The notes under the pieces are model-generated. The model saw only the letters and a program-made list of their open reading frames with translations, did no database searches and was not told the origin of the DNA. A stretch of 64,000 nucleotides of DNA from Aliarcobacter sp017996075. Lineage in GTDB: Bacteria > Campylobacterota > Campylobacteria > Campylobacterales > Arcobacteraceae. The DNA lies in NCBI RefSeq assembly GCF_051062515.1, contig NZ_JAMXEK010000001.1, one strand, 5' to 3'. Shown piece after piece: positions 9,278 through 17,640 of this stretch. The position numbers were made by a program, and so were the translations under genes. The number at the start of each line of letters is the position of its first letter. Positions within the stretch are counted from its first letter, which is position 1.

Positions 9278-9310
9278 ATTATAATCATATTTAGTAGCAA
9301 AAAAGTAGCA
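9278..9310 (-). promoter_or_regulatory. Promoter with direct-repeat operator, DUF4212 operon
   Basis: The minus strand shows TGCTACT twice with starts 11 bp apart (9310-9293), centred 21 bp upstream of a TATAAT -10 box (9278-9283). Two repeats one helical turn apart over the -35 position are typical of an OmpR-family activator. The adjacent response regulator (9328-9990) is the natural candidate. Confidence 0.6.
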
Positions 9311-9327
9311 CAAAAGTATTAAAAAAT

Positions 9328-9990
9328 TTATGCTGAGTAATATCTATCTATTTTATATCCAAGACCACGAATATTTTTAATAAAATCCTCTTTTAGTGAT
9401 TTTTTTAATCGTGAAATTTCTGCTCTTATTGTTGGATTATCAATATTTTCAGCATCCCAAACATCTACTCTAAATCTTTCAAAATCTACAATCATATTTA
9501 TGTTTAAAGCTAAAATATGAATAATTTCTAACTGTTTTTTTGTAAGATTTTGAGGTTCTCCATTGAAATATACCGTTTGTTTATCTTTGGAATAAGAGTA
9601 GTTTTCAGAAAATCTAATATGAGTTGTATTATTTTGCTCTTTTTTTAAAATTTGATTTATTTTTATTCCTAATTCTCCTAGATGAAAAGGTTTTTTAAGA
9701 TATTCTCTAGCTCCAAGATTATAAGCCTTTGTAATATCTTCAATATCAATTTGTGCGGATATAAAAATTGTAGGAATATGAATTTTTCTATTGTTTAGCT
9801 CATTTAAAACAGAAAATCCATCCATACTTGGTACATTTACATCAAGAATTAATAAATCATATCCATTTTCAATACTTTTTAAAACTTCAGCACCATCAAA
9901 AAAACTTTCAACCATATGACCAATATTTTTAAGATATTCACTAATAGCACTATTTAACATCAATTCATCTTCAAGAAGTAGTATTTTCAT
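9328..9990 (-). CDS. OmpR-family response regulator
   Basis: 220 aa. The receiver domain has the acidic pocket (LLLEDE), the phospho-acceptor Asp in LLILDVNVPSMDGF (about residue 52) and the conserved Lys in YLKKPFHLG (about 101). The C-terminal half is a winged helix (NLTKKQLEIIHILA, FRVDVWDAE, ISRLKKSL, IRGLGYKI). The start lies 20 nt inside the kinase gene, so kinase and regulator are translationally coupled. Its stop is 18 nt from the repeated operator of the symporter operon, suggesting direct control of carboxylate uptake. Confidence 0.88.
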   Translation of the reverse strand: MKILLLEDELMLNSAISEYLKNIGHMVESFFDGAEVLKSIENGYDLLILDVNVPSMDGFSVLNELNNRKIHIPTIFISAQIDIEDITKAYNLGAREYLKKPFHLGELGIKINQILKKEQNNTTHIRFSENYSYSKDKQTVYFNGEPQNLTKKQLEIIHILALNINMIVDFERFRVDVWDAENIDNPTIRAEISRLKKSLKEDFIKNIRGLGYKIDRYYSA

Positions 9991-11563
9991 TTATTTTAAA
10001 CCTATAAGTAAATTTTGTCTCTTTTTTGTCTGATAAAATTTCTATTGTAACTAAATTTTTATCACAAATTTCTTTTACAATTTTTAATCCTAATCCAAAC
10101 CCACCTCGAGCTTTATTTTCTCTATAAAAATCTTCAAATATTTTATTCGTATCTTCTATTGTTTTTGAGTTTGTTGTTACACTAAATTCTATTTCATTAT
10201 CGTTTATATAATATAATTTTATATGAATTGCTGATTTACTAAAAGAGTACTTTACAGCATTTGAGATATTATTGTCTATTATTCTTTGAAGTTCTATAGA
10301 GTTAAATTTTAAATAAACATCATCTTCAATATTTTTTATAAAATATAAAGAGTTTGATTTTACAATTTCTTCAAAAAACTCTAATCTATTTTTTAAAATT
10401 TCTGAAAATTCTAAATACTCTTTTTCATATAAAACTCTATCTTTCTTAATAAGATAAGATAAATCATCATAAATATATTGAATAGTTTTTGAGCCAGATT
10501 CAATATTTGTGATATATTTATTTTCAGGAATTTTCATCTTTAGTAGATCAATATTTGTTCTTATAATTGCTAAAGGAGTATTAATTTCATGCACAGAGTT
10601 TTTTAGAAATTGCTTTTGAGATTCAACTAAATCTGAGAGTTCTTTTGTTTTTTCATTTACTTTTATTTCTAGATTTTTGTTTAGCTCTTCAAGCATAGAG
10701 CTTTTTAATTTTATGTTTGTCATAGTATCATTTGCATAATTTGCAATAATCTTAAACTCTCCTAAGGTAATCCTATTTTGATTGATTGGCTCATTTCTTT
10801 CTTCAGATTCTTTAAAATATTTACCTATCTCTTTTACATCATTTACTATTAATATAGTAGCATTCTTATAAATAAATATAGAGTACAAAATTAGTAAAAT
10901 AGTTAAGGAAGTTATTTGTAAAGTATAGTTTGATATCTTACTGCTATACTCTTCTTCTTTTTGTTTAATTAATCTATCAATTTCATCTAAATATACACCT
11001 TTCCCTATTGTCCAACTCCATCTATCATAAGATTTAACATAAGATATTTTATTTGTCTCTTTAGTTAGGCTAGGTTTTGACCAAAAATAGTTTACAAATC
11101 CTCCATCACTATTTTTTGAAGCTTCTATTAGTTCTTTTAAAACATTTTTACCTTTAAAGTCTTGATGATTTAAAAAATTTTTACCAATTTCTTGCTTATC
11201 ATTTGAATTATCTATTAAAGTTCCATTAAAATCAAAAATAAAAATATATTCATTTGGATTAGAGCTAAGATTTAGGTGATTTAAAGCCAAAATAAGATTT
11301 TTTTGAATAGTTTTTTCATCAAATTTGTCTTTATTTTCAATATAGTAGTAATCAATAAATTTAATAACATAATTCACATGGTTTTTAAGTAGAGCTTTTT
11401 GATTGCTAGTATAATCTTCTTTTAGGGTATTTATCTTTTCTTGAAGCTCTTCGTGTGCATTGTTTATAATAATAAAAGTAAAAAAAGATATTAAAATAAT
11501 AATAAAGAATATACTGTAAACAATTAAATGATATAAACTTTTAGCTTTTAGCAATTTTTGCAA
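9971..11563 (-). CDS. Sensor histidine kinase with Cache-type periplasmic domain
   Basis: 530 aa. A first membrane segment (about 12-35) and a second (about 215-235) enclose a periplasmic domain of about 170 residues with Cache features (YIFIFDFNGTLIDNSNDK, SYDRWSWTIGKGVYLDEI). A coiled coil leads to the H-box FLKNSVHEINTPLAII, then the N-box DNNISNAVKYS and G-box GGFGLGLKIVKEICD. Cache sensors usually bind small organic acids or amino acids, which fits the neighbouring symporters. The start is TTG: either 11563 or, with better spacing from AAGG, the TTG at 11554. Confidence 0.88.
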   Translation of the reverse strand: MQKLLKAKSLYHLIVYSIFFIIILISFFTFIIINNAHEELQEKINTLKEDYTSNQKALLKNHVNYVIKFIDYYYIENKDKFDEKTIQKNLILALNHLNLSSNPNEYIFIFDFNGTLIDNSNDKQEIGKNFLNHQDFKGKNVLKELIEASKNSDGGFVNYFWSKPSLTKETNKISYVKSYDRWSWTIGKGVYLDEIDRLIKQKEEEYSSKISNYTLQITSLTILLILYSIFIYKNATILIVNDVKEIGKYFKESEERNEPINQNRITLGEFKIIANYANDTMTNIKLKSSMLEELNKNLEIKVNEKTKELSDLVESQKQFLKNSVHEINTPLAIIRTNIDLLKMKIPENKYITNIESGSKTIQYIYDDLSYLIKKDRVLYEKEYLEFSEILKNRLEFFEEIVKSNSLYFIKNIEDDVYLKFNSIELQRIIDNNISNAVKYSFSKSAIHIKLYYINDNEIEFSVTTNSKTIEDTNKIFEDFYRENKARGGFGLGLKIVKEICDKNLVTIEILSDKKETKFTYRFKINENTTS

Positions 11564-11628
11564 CCTTAAAATATAAAAATTAATAATAGCTAGATTTGAA
11601 TTAAGAGATAGTTAAAAAATAAATAAAA

Positions 11629-11705
11629 TGGCGCGGCCAACGAGACTCGAACTCGCGACCTCCTGCGTGACAGGCAGGCATTCTAACCAACTAAACTATG
11701 GCCGC
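11629..11705 (-). tRNA. tRNA-Asp (GTC), copy 1
   Basis: Cloverleaf on the minus strand: acceptor GCGGCCA/TGGCCGC, anticodon stem CCTGC/GCAGG with GTC in the loop, T-arm GTTCGAGTC, and an encoded CCA (its complement TGG at 11629-11631). Confidence 0.95.
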
Positions 11706-11718
11706 ACCTTTTAAATAA

Positions 11719-11794
11719 TGGTGGTCGATATAAGACTCGAACTTATGACATCTACCTTGTAAGGGTAGCGCTCTACCAACTGAGCTAATCGACC
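11719..11794 (-). tRNA. tRNA-Val (TAC), copy 1
   Basis: Acceptor GGTCGAT/ATCGACC, anticodon loop CTTACAA with TAC between CTACC and GGTAG, T-arm GTTCGAGTC, encoded CCA. Confidence 0.95.
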
Positions 11795-11827
11795 GAAAAT
11801 AGGGGATTTGTTATATATGTGTGGTCT

Positions 11828-11902
11828 TGGTGACCCCTAGGGGATTCGAACCCCTGTGGCATGGATGAAAACCATGAATCCTAACCGTTAGATGAAGGGG
11901 CC
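11828..11902 (-). tRNA. tRNA-Glu (TTC), copy 1
   Basis: Acceptor GGCCCCT/AGGGGTC, anticodon loop TTTTCAT with TTC between CATGG and CCATG, encoded CCA. It is flanked by a 12-bp inverted repeat (11807-11818 with 11906-11917) that would extend the precursor beyond the acceptor stem. Confidence 0.95.
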
Positions 11903-11922
11903 AAGATATATAACAAAAGAAA

Positions 11923-11998
11923 TGGTGACCCGTGATGGATTCGAACCATCGGCCTCCTCATTAAAAGTGAGATGCTCTACCGGCTGAGCTAACGAGTC
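11923..11998 (-). tRNA. tRNA-Lys (TTT), copy 1
   Basis: Acceptor GACTCGT/ACGGGTC, anticodon loop TTTTAAT with TTT between CTCAC and the paired 3' arm, encoded CCA. It differs from the second copy by one D-loop base (CAGCCGG here, CAGTCGG there). Confidence 0.95.
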
Positions 11999-12015
11999 AA
12001 AAAAAATAAATAAAA

Positions 12016-12092
12016 TGGCGCGGCCAACGAGACTCGAACTCGCGACCTCCTGCGTGACAGGCAGGCATTCTAACCAACTAAACTATGGCCGC
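12016..12092 (-). tRNA. tRNA-Asp (GTC), copy 2
   Basis: Identical in sequence to the copy at 11629-11705, with the same flanks on both sides. Confidence 0.95.
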
Positions 12093-12105
12093 ACCTTTTA
12101 AATAA

Positions 12106-12181
12106 TGGTGGTCGATATAAGACTCGAACTTATGACATCTACCTTGTAAGGGTAGCGCTCTACCAACTGAGCTAATCGACC
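12106..12181 (-). tRNA. tRNA-Val (TAC), copy 2
   Basis: Identical to the copy at 11719-11794; the Val-Asp spacer is also identical. Confidence 0.95.
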
Positions 12182-12200
12182 ATTTGTTGCATATTGTACT

Positions 12201-12275
12201 TGGTGACCCCTAGGGGATTCGAACCCCTGTGGCATGGATGAAAACCATGAATCCTAACCGTTAGATGAAGGGGCC
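12201..12275 (-). tRNA. tRNA-Glu (TTC), copy 2
   Basis: Identical tRNA body to copy 1. Its flanks form a different inverted repeat, TTGTTGCATA (12184-12193) with TATGCAACAA (12281-12290). Confidence 0.95.
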
Positions 12276-12295
12276 AAGATTATGCAACAATGAAA

Positions 12296-12371
12296 TGGTG
12301 ACCCGTGATGGATTCGAACCATCGGCCTCCTCATTAAAAGTGAGATGCTCTACCGACTGAGCTAACGAGTC
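12296..12371 (-). tRNA. tRNA-Lys (TTT), copy 2
   Basis: First gene of the transcript on the minus strand, with one D-loop change from copy 1. A promoter-like TATAAT lies about 37 nt upstream. Confidence 0.95.
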
Positions 12372-12377
12372 ATTTCT

Positions 12378-12413
12378 ATTTTAAGCTTTTACTTAAAATG
12401 GACTGGAATTATA
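12378..12413 (-). promoter_or_regulatory. Promoter and leader hairpin of the tRNA operon
   Basis: Minus-strand TATAAT at 12408-12413, followed by an 8-bp leader stem (12392-12399 with 12378-12385) just before tRNA-Lys copy 2. Confidence 0.6.
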
Positions 12414-12425
12414 GTGCAATTTAAA

Positions 12426-12929
12426 TTAATTGTCAATAGTTTTTGAGACAAATTTCAAAATTTTTGAAAGAGCTATATTTGCTGATTGTTTTTGAATTGA
12501 AATTCTACTACCTTTTAGGTGATATGTTTTTATTTTTTTTATATTTTTATTTGATGCAATGCCTATTACAATAGTTCCAACAGGTTTATTTTTTGTTCCA
12601 CCATTTGGTCCAGCAACTCCTGAAATTGCAATAGCAAAATCTGCTTCAAATTTTTTTAAAACACCATCTAGCATTTCAGATACAACTTTTTTGCTTACTG
12701 CTCCAAATTTATCTAAGCTTTCATTTAAAACACCCAGTTCTTGATTTTTAATAGTATTTGAATAAGTAACTATGCTACCATTAAATATATCACTAGAACC
12801 AGATATTTTAGTAATCATACTTGCAACTAGTCCACCTGTACAAGATTCTGCAGTTGTAATTGTTTTTTTTGATTTTCTTAAAAGATTTTGAAGTTTTATC
12901 ATATCTTTCTTTGATAAGTTTGTTGCCAT
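12426..12929 (-). CDS. pncC: Nicotinamide-nucleotide amidohydrolase, CinA C-terminal type
   Basis: 167 aa, full length for the stand-alone CinA C-terminal (PncC) family. Motifs: TTAESCTGGLVASMIT (Ser nucleophile region, about 22-37), SGSSDIFNGSIVTYSN, and AISGVAGPNGGTKNKPVGTI. It converts nicotinamide mononucleotide to nicotinate mononucleotide in pyridine-nucleotide salvage. It follows mqo on the same strand, separated by a hairpin, and precedes the tRNA operon. Confidence 0.88.
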   Translation of the reverse strand: MATNLSKKDMIKLQNLLRKSKKTITTAESCTGGLVASMITKISGSSDIFNGSIVTYSNTIKNQELGVLNESLDKFGAVSKKVVSEMLDGVLKKFEADFAIAISGVAGPNGGTKNKPVGTIVIGIASNKNIKKIKTYHLKGSRISIQKQSANIALSKILKFVSKTIDN

Positions 12930-12944
12930 AAAAAGCCTTGTATC

Positions 12945-12966
12945 AAAAAGGGCAAAAGCCCTTTTT
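12945..12966 (-). terminator. Terminator after mqo
   Basis: A 9-bp stem (AAAAAGGGC with GCCCTTTTT, loop of four A on the + strand) directly behind the mqo stop. The T-run lies in the 3' arm. Confidence 0.65.
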
Positions 12967-12967
12967 A

Positions 12968-14326
12968 TTAGTTATTATCTGTAAAATCAGCTAAGAATTG
13001 TTCTTCGTTGAATTTTTTACCTAAATATTCACAAACTATTTTTATATCTCTTTCTGCATTTCCTAAACAAGAAGTTGCTCCTGGAGATGGAGTCATATTA
13101 TAAATAATACCTTTTTCTTCAGTAATTGAAGCTTCACCTAGCATTAGTTTTTTCTCTGTTTTATTTAAAACTTGAGGTCTAACTCCTCCAAAACCTTTTG
13201 CATATTCGATATCATCTACACTTAAAGATGGAACAATTTTTTGTGCGTCTTGAACAAAAAGTTTTTTATTAATTCCAGGAACTTCAAATAAGAAGTTTTT
13301 AAATACATAATTTCTAATATCGCTATCTTTTAGTAAATCCCAGAAAATTTTCATAATACTTCCATCGAAGTTTAAAGTTTTTAAACATTGGAAGAAAGAT
13401 TTTCCACCTTTGTATCTTTCAAGCACTAAAAGAGCTAATGCTGTTGGTCCAAATCTTGTTTTCCCATCACATAGAATATCTGGATCTCCATGAAGTGCAG
13501 CAAATGGAAGCTTATCATTTTGCACCATATATACTTTACCATTTAAATATGTTCCATTTGTAATATAAAATGAACCAGCCATAGATAATGAACCCATATG
13601 TTTTCCATGCCCCATTTTATGAGCTAAATAAAGTGAATGTGCTCCTGCATTTACAACAACAAAGTCAGCTGTATAAACAGTTCCATCTGTAATTGTTACT
13701 TTAAATTTATCACCAATTTTTTCTACTTCATCTACTTCTTGATTAAAAAACACATCAGTTGTTTTAGAACTATCTGCTTCTTGTGCAGCTTTTACAAGCT
13801 CTTTTGTCATAGCTCCAAAATCTACAGTTGTGTATTGGTCATTTGTTCCCATAGCTATAATTGGTTCTGGTCTATCTTTTGTTCTCTCTTTATCAGCATA
13901 AACTAACAAAGGCTCTTTTTCTCTTAAAGTTTCTTTATCCCAAAGTTCTAAATATGGGAAAATCTCTTTAAATTGATTATATCTATCTGTAATAAATTTA
14001 ACCTCTTTTTCTCCAACTCCAAGAGCCATTTTTTGATGTTTGAACATAATTTTATCTTGTAAATTATACATAAGATTAAATTTCTCAATCATCTTTGCTG
14101 TTCGTTTTGTAATTTTTGCTTTATCAAAAGTATAGTTTGTTTCAATATCTCCAACATGTATTGTTTGAGAGTTACTTGTACCTTTAGAGTTAAGTGTAGC
14201 AAGATCATCATACTTCTCAAGTAAACAAATATTATTTATATCAGAATATTTTGCTAACTCAAAAAACAAAGCAGCTCCAGAAATTCCACCACCAACAACA
14301 ATTACTTCATAGTGTTTTACGCTCAT
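12968..14326 (-). CDS. mqo: FAD-dependent malate:quinone oxidoreductase
   Basis: 452 aa with an N-terminal dinucleotide-binding motif VIVVGGGISGAALFFEL (about 8-24) and an FAD glutamate region (CLLEKYDDLATLNSKGTSNSQT). The central NDQYTTVDFGAMTKEL and C-terminal GFGGVRPQVLN and PSPGATSCLGNAERD segments resemble malate:quinone oxidoreductases of Helicobacter and Campylobacter. It would oxidise malate to oxaloacetate at the inner face of the membrane and reduce quinone in the citric-acid cycle. GGATAG precedes the ATG. Another FAD-dependent 2-hydroxyacid dehydrogenase is a less likely alternative. Confidence 0.82.
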   Translation of the reverse strand: MSVKHYEVIVVGGGISGAALFFELAKYSDINNICLLEKYDDLATLNSKGTSNSQTIHVGDIETNYTFDKAKITKRTAKMIEKFNLMYNLQDKIMFKHQKMALGVGEKEVKFITDRYNQFKEIFPYLELWDKETLREKEPLLVYADKERTKDRPEPIIAMGTNDQYTTVDFGAMTKELVKAAQEADSSKTTDVFFNQEVDEVEKIGDKFKVTITDGTVYTADFVVVNAGAHSLYLAHKMGHGKHMGSLSMAGSFYITNGTYLNGKVYMVQNDKLPFAALHGDPDILCDGKTRFGPTALALLVLERYKGGKSFFQCLKTLNFDGSIMKIFWDLLKDSDIRNYVFKNFLFEVPGINKKLFVQDAQKIVPSLSVDDIEYAKGFGGVRPQVLNKTEKKLMLGEASITEEKGIIYNMTPSPGATSCLGNAERDIKIVCEYLGKKFNEEQFLADFTDNN

Positions 14327-14461
14327 TTTCTATCCTATATTTATTTTGTCAAAATTTGGCAAATATTCTAGCATATAATTTTTTTATTTAACATAAAGAT
14401 TTTGTTAAATTATTAAATTTTCAAGTAAAGATAATAAAATTTTATTTTAAATATATTTAGA

Positions 14462-14467
14462 TATAAT
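14462..14467 (+). promoter_or_regulatory. -10 box of ileS
   Basis: TATAAT 45 nt upstream of the ileS ATG, in an AT-rich gap shared with the divergent mqo gene. Confidence 0.55.
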
Positions 14468-14512
14468 CTTCGATTTAACAAAATTGAAAATTATTTAAAC
14501 TAGAGGTGAAAT

Positions 14513-17242
14513 ATGGATTATAAAGAGAGTTTGTTACTTCCAAAAACTGATTTTCCAATGAGAGGTGGTTTGCCACAAAATGAACCAATAAGATACAAGA
14601 AGTGGGATGAACAAGCTGTATATGAAAAAATGAAGAAAAATAGAGTAGGGTGTGAAAGTTTTACTCTTCATGATGGACCTCCTTATGCAAATGGAAATAT
14701 TCATATAGGTCATGCTTTAAATAAAATTTTAAAAGATATTATAAATAAATTTCACTATTTTGATGGAAAATCTATACGATATACTCCAGGTTGGGATTGT
14801 CATGGTTTACCAATTGAACAAAAAGTTGAAGAAAAAATTGGTAGCGAAAAGAAAAAAACTATAGCAAAATCAAAATTAAGAGAGCTATGTCGTGAACATG
14901 CAACAAAATTTGTAAATATTCAAAAAGATGAGTTTAAGCAACTTGGAGTTATTGCTGATTGGGAAAATCCATATTTAACAATGGATTTTAAATTTGAAGC
15001 AAATATTTATAGAGAATTATGTGCAATTGCAAAACAAGGTTTATTGGTTCAAAGAAGTAAACCTGTTTATTGGTCATGGGCTGCTCAAACAGCTTTAGCT
15101 GAAGCTGAAGTTGAATATGAAGATAAAACTTCACCTTCTATTTATGTAGCATTTAAACATCAAGATATAGATGCGAGTTTAATTATTTGGACAACAACAC
15201 CTTGGACACTACCAGCAAATCAAGCAATTGCTTTAAATAAAGATGAAGATTATGTTCTTACAAGTGATAAATTTATAGTAGCTAGTAAACTATATAACTC
15301 TTTGATTGAGCAAGAGGTTATAAAAGGTTCTATTGTTGAGACAATAGATGTATTAAAATTAGAGAATACAAAAGCTACAAATCCATTAAATCAAAGAGAT
15401 TCTAGAATTATTTTTGGTGAACATGTTTTAATGGATTCTGGAAGTGGAGCAGTTCACACAGCACCAGGGCATGGAGAGGATGACTATAAAGTATCACTTA
15501 AATATGGTATTGAAGTTATTATGCCAGTTGATGCTTATGGAAAATATGATGAAACGATAGTAAGAGAAAAACTATTTAAAGATACTGATAAATATTTAGG
15601 ATTAAATGTATTCAAGGCAAATGAGTTGATTTTAGAAGAGTTAGGAAGTTCTTTATTAAAAAGAGTAGATATTAGACACTCTTATCCACACTGTTGGAGA
15701 ACTCATACACCAATTATTTTTAGAGCAACAAAACAGTGGTTCATCTCTATTGATGATGAATATGGAAATAAAAACAAAACATTAAGAGAAAATGCTCTTG
15801 AAGTAGTTGAAAATCTAAAATTCTATCCAGAGTGGGGAAGAAATAGATTAAAAGCTATGCTTGATGGAAGACCTGATTGGTGTATTTCAAGACAAAGAGA
15901 CTGGGGAGTTCCCATAGCATTTTTTAGGAATAAAAAAACTGATGAGATAGTTTTTGATGAGAAAGTATTAAATTTTACAGCAATGATTTTTGAACAACAT
16001 GGTTGTGATGCTTGGTATGATATGGAAATTAAAGATTTATTATATCCTGGAAGTGGATTAAATCCTGATGATTTAGAAAAAACTTTGGATATTTTGGATG
16101 TTTGGTTTGATAGTGGAAGTACACAAAATGCTGTTTTAAGAAGTGGAAATTATGACGCTGGAACATTTCCTGCAGATATGTACCTTGAAGGAAGCGACCA
16201 ACATAGAGGTTGGTTCCAATCTTCACTTTTGACAACACTTGCTTCAAGTGAAATTGCTCCTTATAAATCAATTTTAACTCATGGTTTCACTGTTGATGAA
16301 AAAGGTGAAAAAATGAGTAAATCTAAAGGAAATGTTGTTGCTCCTGATAAAGTTTTAAAAGAGTATGGAAGTGAAATACTAAGACTTTGGGTTGCTATGA
16401 GTGATTATCAAAGTGATTTAAAAATTTCTGATAATATATTAAAACAAAATGGTGAACTTTATAGAAAAATAAGAAATACAGCAAGATTTTTACTTGCAAA
16501 TATTGATGGACTTGAAAAATTAGTTGAAGTTGAAAAATTGGGTGTTTTAGATAAGTGGATTTTAGAGAAAGCAAAAAGAGTTTTTGATGAGATAGAGTCT
16601 AGTTTTAAAATCTATGAGTTTTCAAAAGGTTTAAACAGATTAAATAACTTTTTAGTTGTTGATTTATCAGGAATTTATCTTGATGTTTGTAAAGATAGAC
16701 TATATTGTGATGATAAAAATGATATTCATAGAACTGCATCTCAAACAGCTATGGCTATGATTACAAAAAAACTTATTTCGACACTAGCTTGTATTTTAAC
16801 TTATACTATGGACGAACTTTTAGATTATGCTCCTAAAATAATAAAAGGTGATGCAAAAGATATTTTTGATTTTGAAAAATATAATCTTCCAGATGTAAAA
16901 TCTGAAATAAAAGATGAGTTGTTTGTAGAAGCAAAAGAGAAGTTCTCTGAAATAAAAGATGCTTTAAGTAAAGAAAAAATTATAAAATCTACATTAGAGT
17001 TAGAGATAGTTACAGATAATAAAGAGTTTTTATCTTTATATGAGGTAGAATCAAGTGATTGGTTTTTAGTTAGTAAATTATCAAAGATAACTTCAAGTAA
17101 AGAACTACTAGGAAGTTTCAAACTTGAAGATAGCGAGTTTAAAGTTTATAAAGCAAGTGGACATAAATGCCCTAGATGTTGGAAATATACTTCAACAAAA
17201 GAAGAAACACTATGTTCTAGATGTGAAGAAGTGGTTAAATAA
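14513..17242 (+). CDS. ileS: Isoleucyl-tRNA synthetase
   Basis: 909 aa class I synthetase. HIGH motif in NGNIHIGHALNK (about 57-67), editing domain in the middle (TTTPWTLPANQAIAL, GTAPGHGEDD-like SGAVHTAPGHGEDDY), RQRDWGVP, and KMSKS in GEKMSKSKGN (about 600). The C-terminus carries a zinc site CPRCW...CSRC. It joins isoleucine to tRNA-Ile in the cytoplasm. AGAGG lies before the ATG. The stop overlaps the start of a 37-codon frame by one base. Confidence 0.97.
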   Translation: MDYKESLLLPKTDFPMRGGLPQNEPIRYKKWDEQAVYEKMKKNRVGCESFTLHDGPPYANGNIHIGHALNKILKDIINKFHYFDGKSIRYTPGWDCHGLPIEQKVEEKIGSEKKKTIAKSKLRELCREHATKFVNIQKDEFKQLGVIADWENPYLTMDFKFEANIYRELCAIAKQGLLVQRSKPVYWSWAAQTALAEAEVEYEDKTSPSIYVAFKHQDIDASLIIWTTTPWTLPANQAIALNKDEDYVLTSDKFIVASKLYNSLIEQEVIKGSIVETIDVLKLENTKATNPLNQRDSRIIFGEHVLMDSGSGAVHTAPGHGEDDYKVSLKYGIEVIMPVDAYGKYDETIVREKLFKDTDKYLGLNVFKANELILEELGSSLLKRVDIRHSYPHCWRTHTPIIFRATKQWFISIDDEYGNKNKTLRENALEVVENLKFYPEWGRNRLKAMLDGRPDWCISRQRDWGVPIAFFRNKKTDEIVFDEKVLNFTAMIFEQHGCDAWYDMEIKDLLYPGSGLNPDDLEKTLDILDVWFDSGSTQNAVLRSGNYDAGTFPADMYLEGSDQHRGWFQSSLLTTLASSEIAPYKSILTHGFTVDEKGEKMSKSKGNVVAPDKVLKEYGSEILRLWVAMSDYQSDLKISDNILKQNGELYRKIRNTARFLLANIDGLEKLVEVEKLGVLDKWILEKAKRVFDEIESSFKIYEFSKGLNRLNNFLVVDLSGIYLDVCKDRLYCDDKNDIHRTASQTAMAMITKKLISTLACILTYTMDELLDYAPKIIKGDAKDIFDFEKYNLPDVKSEIKDELFVEAKEKFSEIKDALSKEKIIKSTLELEIVTDNKEFLSLYEVESSDWFLVSKLSKITSSKELLGSFKLEDSEFKVYKASGHKCPRCWKYTSTKEETLCSRCEEVVK

Positions 17243-17355
17243 TGTTTGAAAATGAAGTTACTCTTACATTTATATTCCAAACTATAGGAGTTATTTTAGC
17301 TCTTAGTGCTATTGGAATATTTTTTGTAAAAAGGTATGAAAAAAAGAAGGATTAA
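17242..17355 (+). CDS. Small single-span membrane protein (37 aa), hypothetical
   Basis: A 37-codon frame (MFENEVTLTFIFQTIGVILA...) begins in the ileS stop codon (TAATG) and ends 3 nt before the NFU gene, filling the gap exactly. It has one hydrophobic helix (about 8-30) followed by a basic tail KRYEKKKD, a typical small inner-membrane protein. Tight packing with both neighbours supports translation. No function can be assigned. Confidence 0.55.
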   Translation: MFENEVTLTFIFQTIGVILALSAIGIFFVKRYEKKKD

Positions 17356-17358
17356 AAA

Positions 17359-17634
17359 ATGTTTCCATTTACAGATGAAGATTTACAAGACCCTGTAAAC
17401 AATATTATAGAAAAAAAGATTTCTCCTATGCTTGCACGTGACGGTGGAGCAATTGAGTTATTAGATATAAAAAATGCAAAAGTTTATATTCAGTTAAAAG
17501 GTGCTTGTGTTGGATGTAGCGCAAGTGGAAGTACACTAAAATATGTTGTTGAAAAAGAGCTAAAAAGTGCTATACATCCAGATTTAAAAATAATTAATGT
17601 TCCAATAGGAAAAGAAAACTATTTAGAGGATTAA
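17359..17634 (+). CDS. NFU-type iron-sulfur scaffold protein
   Basis: 91 aa NifU C-terminal (NFU) domain alone: LARDGGAIELLDI, then the cluster-binding CVGC at residues 50-53, and SGSTLKYVVEKELK. It binds and delivers [4Fe-4S] clusters to apoproteins in the cytoplasm. It is 7 nt from the next gene and in one run with ileS and murE. Length matches other stand-alone NFU proteins. Confidence 0.9.
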   Translation: MFPFTDEDLQDPVNNIIEKKISPMLARDGGAIELLDIKNAKVYIQLKGACVGCSASGSTLKYVVEKELKSAIHPDLKIINVPIGKENYLED

Positions 17635-17640
17635 ATATAA

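Larger units (their letters stand above)
11629..12371 (-). repeat. Tandem duplication of a Lys-Glu-Val-Asp tRNA block
   Basis: Two copies in direct orientation. The Asp and Val genes and their flanks are identical at an offset of 387 bp. The Val-Glu spacer differs (33 nt in copy 1, 19 nt in copy 2), and the Glu-Lys spacer is 20 nt in both but differs in sequence. Probably one polycistronic precursor. Confidence 0.9.

Noticed and set aside
11629..12371. One tRNA block as an assembly artefact
   Set aside because: The copies differ in the Val-Glu spacer length, Glu flanks and a tRNA-Lys D-loop base, so both are real.
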